A stretch of DNA of 64,000 nucleotides, taken from contig NC_135726.1 in assembly GCF_964656455.1 (NCBI RefSeq), forward strand, positions 32,269,930 through 32,333,929, given 5' to 3'. Position 1 is the stretch's first letter, and the number at the start of each line of letters is the position of its first letter. Shown here piece after piece: positions 26,801-35,800 of the stretch. This DNA is from Halichoerus grypus. Lineage: Eukaryota > Chordata > Mammalia > Carnivora > Phocidae. The position numbers were made by a program, and so were the translations under genes. The notes beneath the pieces were generated by a model. It did not search any database. It saw only the letters and a list, made by a program, of their open reading frames with translations, and was not told where the DNA came from.

Positions 26801-29800
26801 ATTTGTACAATTCAAATGTATTTTTTTTTTTTTTTAAGATTTTATTTATTTGACAGACAGTGAGAGAGGGAACACAAACGGGGAGAGGGAGAAGCAGGCC
26901 TCCCACTGAGCAGGGAGCCCGATGTGGGGCTCGATCCCAGGACCCTGGGATCATGACCTGAACCAAAGGCAGATGTGTAACGACTGAGCCACCCAGGTGC
27001 CCCCAAATGTATTTCATTTTAAATTTAGAAACTGGACTTTAAAAAGAAAATGATGTGTCCCTCCCCCTTCAAAATATGTTTGAGGTAGAGTCCATTTGTG
27101 TGACTGTATTGAGAAAAATGCTCAAGACAAATAGCGCTGGACACACAAAGGCGAGAGCTAAGCAGGCTGTTGGGCTGGCCTGGCTATGAGCATGCTCCGG
27201 GCTCTCCCAGGCCCCTGAGGAACAAAGCTGTACTTGGCGACCGTAGGGCAAATGCCTCCGGTTGAGTTGTGCTCCTGTTTGGAATTCATTTTAATGTTTT
27301 CAAACTTACCTTTTTTTTTTTTTTTTTACTTAGTATTAATGTATGTTTTCAGGAAAGACAAAGATATGCTTGAAGATAAATGTAAGAGCAATAGTTTAGA
27401 AAGAGAGCAGGAGCAGATTGACCGCATCGTTAAGGAATCCGGAGGAAAGCTGACCAGGCGGCTTGTTAATAGCCAGGTGACGGGGCTTTTTCTTTCTTTT
27501 CACTACCTACTGTCTGGTTGTCTGGGGCTTGCAGTTTTCAGATTGCTTGTGCACTTTTAACCCATACCATACCTGCCAAAGAGCTGTTCAGTACAACACC
27601 CAGAGAAGAAAATTATAATAATTTGTAAAGTACATAATGAATCTTTTCCTCTGTTACTGGATTTTAGTGATGTTAATGTGTTCTAAACTTGGAAAATGAA
27701 CATTTATACTCTGGTCTCTTGAAATCATTGTTTAGCACATTGGTTTTAAAACCAAATGGATTAATACGTGACTTTCGACAGGTCACTCCCCTCCCCTGGT
27801 CTCCAGTATCTTCCTTTTTTAATAGGGTGGGCAGAGCGGAGGGGCCCGAAGGCCCTGCACAGCTCTTTACCAGCCTGAGGTTTCCCTAACCTTCATTTCT
27901 GCAGCCCATTAGCCCCTGTGTGTATGGAGCGAGGTGGGAAAGTCAGTATCCAAGTGTAACACTAGTAACTCATAATATTGGTTTGGCTAAATTTAAGGCT
28001 TTCTAGTGTGAGAGAGAGATATATATATGTACACGTACTTGCATATGAATGTGGTAAATATAAAACAGTTTACCACATTTGAATACTTTGGGTCATTGCA
28101 GTGTGAATTTGAAAGGAGAAAACCAGATGGAACAACAACATTGGGGCTTCTCCATCCTGTGGATCCCATTGTAGGAGGTAAGTTCACAGATCAGAATGTG
28201 CATGAACTTGCTGTTTGGCAACAAGCAGTAGCCCGGGTGACATTTTAAAACAGCAAGCCTGATACTGAGCAATCCGACTGTATCGTCATCCCCAAAGAAC
28301 TTGGCTAGACATTGTGTATTTTGTGCTAATAGCTAGCCCGGCTTTACCTCATCTTAAAGCAGGTACTATGGAGATCCACTGTTCTTTAAAATACAAAGTC
28401 CTTGGAATACCAGACCCACCATTAAAGCCAAAAAATGACGTAATTTCTAGCTCTGGCTCTAAGAGACTATGTGTGTATGCTCAGTTATTTCAGGAGGTAT
28501 CTCAAAACCCTCTTATTATAACATAATAAATTTGGCTTTTTAAATTCCAGTGACTAGAGCAAATATATATGCCCTGTAGTACCTTAGTAGTCATGGGATA
28601 ACACGCATGACGACACCACGTCTTCCACTGCGGCTGGTAGGAAGTTGGTAAAGGTTGGGAAGCATGACTTTAGAAACCCCGGTCATATTTTTATTTTCTC
28701 AGATGGTATTTTAAGGGCGATAGTATAGGGATTCCAGTTTGAAATTTGATGTAAGAAAAAGAACTTTTTGTCATTCATCTGAGGGGGAGGGAGTCATGTG
28801 TCAGGGTAAGCAAAGGTGAGAATGTTATTTTGTAAATACCCATTTTCCTGCTGCCGTTAGAAGAGCAAGCATTGGGCATACAGAGACGAATGATGACACT
28901 TCGGGGAACAGTCTCCAGGACTTACCGTTCTGCTGCGGGCAGGGCCTGGGGGCTGGAAGTGGCGCGCGGTGTGTCGTAGGAGACAACGGGAGGCACGCGT
29001 CCCTTCCCATCTTGTCTGCGGGGTGGGGCGTGGAGGCACGAACGCCGGTCACTGCGTGAAGAGCTGCCGCTCGTCTGCCGTGAAGAGGGCAGCTGTGACA
29101 GGACACAACAGAAAGGACCCGTCTAGTGTCTGGGGGCCAGAGAAGGCTTCCTTATTCCTTAGCAAAGTGATGCTTAGGTTGGTCCCAAAAAAGTGAGTGA
29201 GGGTGAGGGGCTGGGGGTAAGAGACATCGAAGCAGCCGGGAAGAGCTGGATGCATTTGAGGGCTAACTGGGGAGCCTCTCAGTGTCTTCGCGTATCGCAC
29301 TCCGCTCTCGAAACGCCGGCGGAGTTCCTTCACTTAGAAGAAGAGGAACTGGTGCTGTCGGGGGGGGGGGGAGGGGGGAGAAAAAAACCTCACTTTTTGC
29401 TTTTATGCGAACTTTGCATAGTAGAAGTTTATATGGTCTTGGATCAAAGGAAGTGCCGCCAGACTGAGAACATTGTGCTCTCTAGTATAGCTATGGTGGA
29501 AATTTGGTGGGAAGGGGATGCAACTAACGATTTAGGGGACACCTTAAGATCTGCCCCTTTCTGTGTGTCTAGCGGTCTGTCTGCCCTTGCTCTGCTGCCA
29601 TGCATTTCCGGCTGCTGGAGGCAGGGTCAGTGTGGCCCAGGCCCAGCTGGCTCCGCACATGGCAGCAGCCCCCAAGGAGCCAGCATCCTGGGCTAAGGTG
29701 CAGGCTTTGCCCCTGTTGCTTCTCAGCTCCTCCTTCCTGCCAAATTCCAGACTGCTTGCTGAAAGGGAGAGAAGACCCAATTTAGGTGTGCCACCTTCCT

Positions 29801-32800
29801 CACTAGTGCTTTCGGTTTATCACCGTGGTCACCTGTGGCCGCAGCCTCTGTTCCAGGGTGGAATAGCATGCCTCGTAGATACCAGTCTTTCCTGAGTAGA
29901 TTATGAGTTCTTGTCTTTAATCAGGTGTTTTTCCTTAGTCTTTTGCTAACCTTTTCTACTGGTTTACTCCTATCAAAATAAAGTTTCAACCTTTAAATCC
30001 TTAATTTTTTTTTAAGCGAAATGCAACGTGATTATAAAGAATTACAAGAAGCAGTAGAGCATAATGAAAAGGACCAGGTTCAGGTCTTGGCTACATTCCT
30101 CCCTTGCTGAGATTTTCGTAGGTGAAAGATGGGTGTACGAAGGGCCACCCAGGCTCCTGGACAGAGTCACATAGACGGCATGAAGCAGTGTGCGTGCAGG
30201 CAGCCCACAGAGCGCCCCCCGGGCTCCTTATCACGTGCACCTCCCACACCAGGCCTGCTCTTGTTTCAGAACCAGGCTACTGCCCTGTGAGACTGGGAAT
30301 GACAACTGGAAGGCTTCAGTCTGGAGTGAATACTTTGCAGGGGTTCAAGGAAGACAAAAGGAACAAAGTCACTCCAGGTAAGGCTTCATGTTTCTCTCCT
30401 CGCTCAAGCATTTGGCGGGGAGAAAAGCATAATTACCATTTCTTTAACTCTTTTGGTGGTAGTTTTGCAACATGAATCAGCTGTTTTATTAACTTCGGAA
30501 GAAACTGAAAAATCAGCTACTAGTATTCAAAATGAGTTTTGTGCTTTCTTTCCTCTGTCTCTCCTTTGTGGGGAAAAAGTCACTTGAGTTGTGACTTCCC
30601 AAGGATCCGGGAGGGAAAATAGCTACCTTGGATTTGTTATACCAGTCAGTGAGGTAATAAAATTAGAAGGGAATGATCTTTAATAAAACAGAAATTAGAT
30701 TGACACGCGAGTGACAGAACAGTATTTGCTTTCTGTCCACAGTGTTATACTTGAACTACGGACCCTACAGTTCCTACGCTCCGCATTATGACTCCACATT
30801 TGCAAATATCAGCAAGGACGATTCGGATCTGATCTATTCAGCCTATGGGGAAGACTCTGATCTTCCCAGTGATTTCAGGTGAGTGACCAATTCTTCAGTA
30901 TCCAGAATGCCACGTTTTTCTGAAACACTGATAGACCCGTGTATATCCAAGGGGTGTGGTCCGAACTGGAGGTGTAACCTGGAGACTCTTAGTCCACATG
31001 TAAGTCCTGAGGTGAATAAGGTCACCTTAGGGAGGAAGTGAAGGGCAGGAGCAAGTCCAGGACTGAGCCCTGGAGCCTCCGTCATTGAGAGAGTCTTACT
31101 TCTCTTGGAAGGTTTCCCCAGGAGCATTTCATGTCTCTGAGTTCTTGATATTGTTTAGTTCGCTCAAGATGATAAAGGTAAATATATAAATAGGGTGTTG
31201 TACCTAGATGGAAGATTTTACACCGTGGCGTGTAAATTAAGGCGTGTCTGACAGAAACAGTTGGCTGGGATAGGAAGATTTCAGCCGACGGAGGTGATTT
31301 ATATGGAAGTGACTTTCCCAACACACTCTCTTTCAGCATCCATGAGTTTTTGGCCACGTGCCAGGATTATCCCTATGTGATGGCAGACAGTTTACTGGAT
31401 GTTTTAACAAAAGGAGGCCATTCTAGAACCCTGCAAGAGTTGGAGACGGTAAGAAGGCTGCTAAAGAAATGGGTAATTTATTATTGGCTCTTAGCATTAG
31501 TCACTAGGTGTTATGAAACCATGGGAGTCACCAGGGTGACAGCTGAGCTGCATTCCCCTGAAAAGCCAGGCCGGCCTGGGTGGGGACCATGGGTGGAGGA
31601 CAATGAACGGAAACGGGTAAGTCAGCTACCAGGGTCTGTGAGGGCCAGGAGACTGTCATTATCTCCCGATCTTGGGAATGTAGGAATCAGAATGGGGTTG
31701 ACGACTCAGAAGTCAGCTGGTGCTGTGTACCCTAACAAAAAAGGAAGTCTCGCTCACTGGCTTGGAACTGAATTGACTAAAATGATAGAGAATGTTCTTT
31801 TCTTTATTACTCAGTAACAACACAGTGGTGGGGCCACAAGGAAAAAAGAAGCTTCCGCTTTGCTCTGTTATTAACACTTGTAACCTGTCTCCAGTCCAGT
31901 CGGACATAGTTCATCATCTGGAATAATTCACACCCTCGGCTCCAAGATTAGAACCAGAAAATGTTCCTCCTGATAAGTAGAAGAGAGTCGAGCTCCAGAA
32001 TGTCCTTGTCACCATAGTTAGAAGAACCCTGTGTCTCTGGGGGTCCTAGCTCTTCCTGAGGGCTGTGGCTGCTGCCACCTTGTCCTCTGCCGCACGTGGC
32101 TGCCAGTCCCTGGGGTGACTCTCAGCAGTGCTGAGTCAGCACCTCACGTTCAGTGAGAATTGCTGTACATGCAGGCTTCGTGCAGGAACGGCTTTCCTCA
32201 TGTGGCCTAAAAAACATGCCACTTCTCATCTGTTCAGAAATATTTTTCCTCTGACCCTCCCAACAATCTGAATTAATAGTCTTGAGCTAAAATTGAATAG
32301 CTTTCATTTGGTTGGTAGGGCAGTAAGTAGATTTCAGATCTAAAGTTTCTCTGTCCATTGATCCAGCAGTTCTCAGACTATATCTTAGAAAATTAAAAAA
32401 AGTTATATGTAAGGATACATTGTTTATAATATAAAAAAATTGGGAATTGGTTAAAAAATCATAATACAACCTTTCAAAAAAAAATCACATCATTATTGAT
32501 TTTCGGGCACGACACATTTGCCTGTTGTTTAGGTATGCGTGATCTCTGACGGCTAGGATTATGGGAAGCTTTCACATTCTCCACAGCATTTGAATATTTT
32601 ACGGTAATCCTCTGCTATCCGAGAATATTGCTCTCTTAATGCAAATTAGTCCCTAGAGTGCCTCCTATTTTCTCCTTGCCATAGATTTACCTGTTGTTGA
32701 AAACCAACTCCATTTAGTAGGCACTTCTCTGCTATTTACCAGGTACCTTCATATATATATGTATAGCTTTTTGCTCAGACACAGATCATTCTTGAAGTTA

Positions 32801-35800
32801 CCAGTAATAGGTACTCTTGACTCACAAATACTCTCAAAATGCCACTTATTGGGGCACCTGGGTGGCTCAGTCGTTAAGCGTCTGCCTTCACCTCAGGTCA
32901 TGATCCCAGGGTTCTGGGATCAAGCCCCGCATCGGGCTCCCTGCTCGGCAGGAAGCCTGCTTCTCTCTCCCACTGTCCCTGCTTGTGTTCCTGCTCTCAC
33001 TATTTCTCTTGCGCTGTCAAATGAATAAAATCTTTAAAAAAAAAAAAAAAAGTAACATTATATCTAACTTGTTTTAGGTTTAAAAAAATTCCAGTAATCC
33101 ATATTCTTATTCCTTGCCTTGAAGCTCTTAATATTTTTTTTATTTTCCTTGATATTTACGTCTTTAATATATCTTTTAATAAAAAGCTGTTTGTCTTTAT
33201 ACTTCTAGCTATCACCCGAAGATGAAGGCCAGACTAGGACCCTTGACCCAGCAAAAGAAATGGAGGTGATTATATTTTATTCTTCATAAAAAATATTTAA
33301 ATGGAGGATAAGCTAAAAGGCCTAAGTGATAAAGCTTTGTTTTAAAAGAGCATTATTTATTGCGTATCTCCGTAAGTTAAAGCACTCTCTGCGTGTGGGG
33401 GGCGGGGCAGCAGCTAGGGCAGCACACGAGCATGGGAGCCTGGGGGCCAGCCCCGGGGACCGCACGGCGTAAATGCTGCACATGTTGTAGGAGTGCGGGT
33501 TGCAGAGGCCAGCTGCTCTGCATGGCTGAGGCGGCCCTCACAGAGTGCGTGCTGGGCCAGCTGGGCCTGGAAAGGTGAAGAGACATTCTCCCAGCAGGCG
33601 GTGGGAAGGGGGCTGAAACTGCGTGGATAGTGACAGAAGCGGACGTGGGCGGAAGGGGCCCGTGTGCAGAGAGCGCAGTCGGCGTGTGAGCGCGGGGTGC
33701 CTGAGCAGAGGAGGGGAGGTGGGGAGGCCTGCACAGGTGAGGCCCTGACGACAGAGAGGCTACAGGCAGTGCCGAGAAGCTGAGGTTTTACCTCAGAAGA
33801 CAGGAAGCTCTGAGGAAACGAGGGGAGAGGGGCTGGAGGAGGGGACCCAAAGAGCTCTGGGGCTTGTCTGAGCAAAACACTGACGAGCGTGGCAACACAG
33901 TAAAGACAAGTACAGTAGAAGTCAGGTCCACAGGACCTGGTGCGTGAGGTACCTCATGGCATTGTGAGCTCCCATCAAAGTGTGGGGAAAGGAGCTCCCC
34001 TCCAGCAGGGAGAGAAGCTGTACTCGGCGTCCCGCACAGGGGTGATTGGGGACGTTGTTGGGGCGGCGGGGGATTCCCAGATCTGGGTTGCAGGTGCGCA
34101 GGTCTGGAAGTTGTTGGTGGAAAGGGAGAGTTTCACTGTAGTCATTCAAGTGGACGAGATTGTCCAGAGAGAACACTGGGTAAAGGTTGAAGGACAGAAC
34201 CTTGGAGAAGCCCAGTAGGTGAGGTAGAAAAACCACGAAAAGAAGGACATGCAGGAAGGAGCCCAGCGAGAGGAGAGTGGAGGCTGTCATTTGTAACCAT
34301 CAGAGCGGGGTCAGCAAAATGATGGGGACAAAGGTAGGTGGCAGAGAGCTAAATGAGTGGAGGAAGCAGGGACGTGAGGGCAGATGGATGTGAGCCCAGT
34401 AACTGAGGGGAAGGAGAACTTGAAGATGAGCTCAAGGAAGGATAGATGTAGGTGGGAATGGTACCCACAGAACCATGTTTGCAAGGAATGAGGTTCCAGC
34501 AAGGTCATGTGCTTAGTGAGGGGGCAGGAACGCAAGAAATCTTGAGAATGGGAAAGGAGGCTGGGTAAAAAGTAGGGTGGTGGGGGTCCCGCAGATGGCA
34601 AGCCATAAGTATATACCGAGAGTTTCTCCCCACACACTCTTAGCCATAAGTAGGTAGAGAGATCGGGGGTTCACATAAATATCTGGAATGCAATGCCGAG
34701 CGTCTAAATGGAACCATTAATTTCTGGTGGCTTATCATCTGGGCTCATCTCTTCCTCAAAAGCAGTGTTGAGGTTATGGAAACTCTGAGTCTTGTCATTC
34801 CAAAAATACAACTCCACCCATTTTAGGATTTTGTTTCTCCCATGTAATACTGACAGCCTGGCTTTGGGGCCGGGAGGTGACCCAGGAAGTATCTCATGCT
34901 CGAGCTCTGCTGTGGGAGTGCAAGCATCCGCACTGGGGGCCAAAGCATGGCCTGTGAGCCTTGGAAACAGGAGGCATCGTCCCAGTCAGTCAGAAGCTCT
35001 TCGTGGCGTAGGCAGTACCAAGGCGCTCGTTCCTTTCATCTTTAGAGTGGCTGCCAGATGGAGCAAAGGATGGGTGTTTTGTAAGACACATCATTTCAGG
35101 AACGGAAAGTATGCGTTTGTGGATGGTGTTTGGCCCGGACTGGGGAATGGCACTTTGCAAGTATTCTGGGAAGACGGTTTTGTAGGTATCAAAATTGTAA
35201 CTCCAAAGTAAATAGGTGGAATAACTTGGCCTGTAAACACAAACCATCTTAATGATTTCTCATTCTAGCAAGCCCAAATAATTCCTTTTTTTTTGTTTTT
35301 TTGTTTTTTTTAAAGCAGATTACCGAAATAGAGCCAGCAGGGCGTTTAGATTCCAGTAATCAGGACCGGCTCACAGCACTGAAAGCAGTAACAAGTTTTG
35401 GTGCTCCTGTTGAAGTTTTTGACTCTGAAGGTGTGTCACTTCATGACCCGGGCAGTCACAATTTAATGTCACATTAGTCCAGATTGACATAGCCGTTCAC
35501 CACAGCAAGATCTTGGCTGGCCGTGCTTCTGTGAAGAGTGAAGCATGTCTCTGGTATTAATTTCATTGAGGAGAGAAGACTAGCCAATAAATAGCAAAAC
35601 CCCAGAGCATAGGACTCACTTTACTGCACAAGATCAAACACAAGTGTGTTCGTGTTTTCTTTAGTGTGTTTTTCTTTTTTTTTTTTTTTAAAGATTTTAT
35701 TTATTTATTGACAGAGACACAGCGAGAGAGAGAACATAAGCAGGGGGAGTGGGAGAGGGAGAAGCAGGCTTCCTGCTGAGCAGAGAGCCCGATGTGGGGC

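Noticed and set aside
29193..29696. A 167-codon frame and GC-richer patch in BRD7 intron 9, considered as an alternative exon or processed gene copy
   Set aside because: No poly-A tail, flanking duplication or recognisable protein; overlapping frames on both strands are equally long.
34792..35211. A 139-codon frame on + in BRD7 intron 13
   Set aside because: No recognisable protein, no splice or promoter context, and no homology that I can recall.
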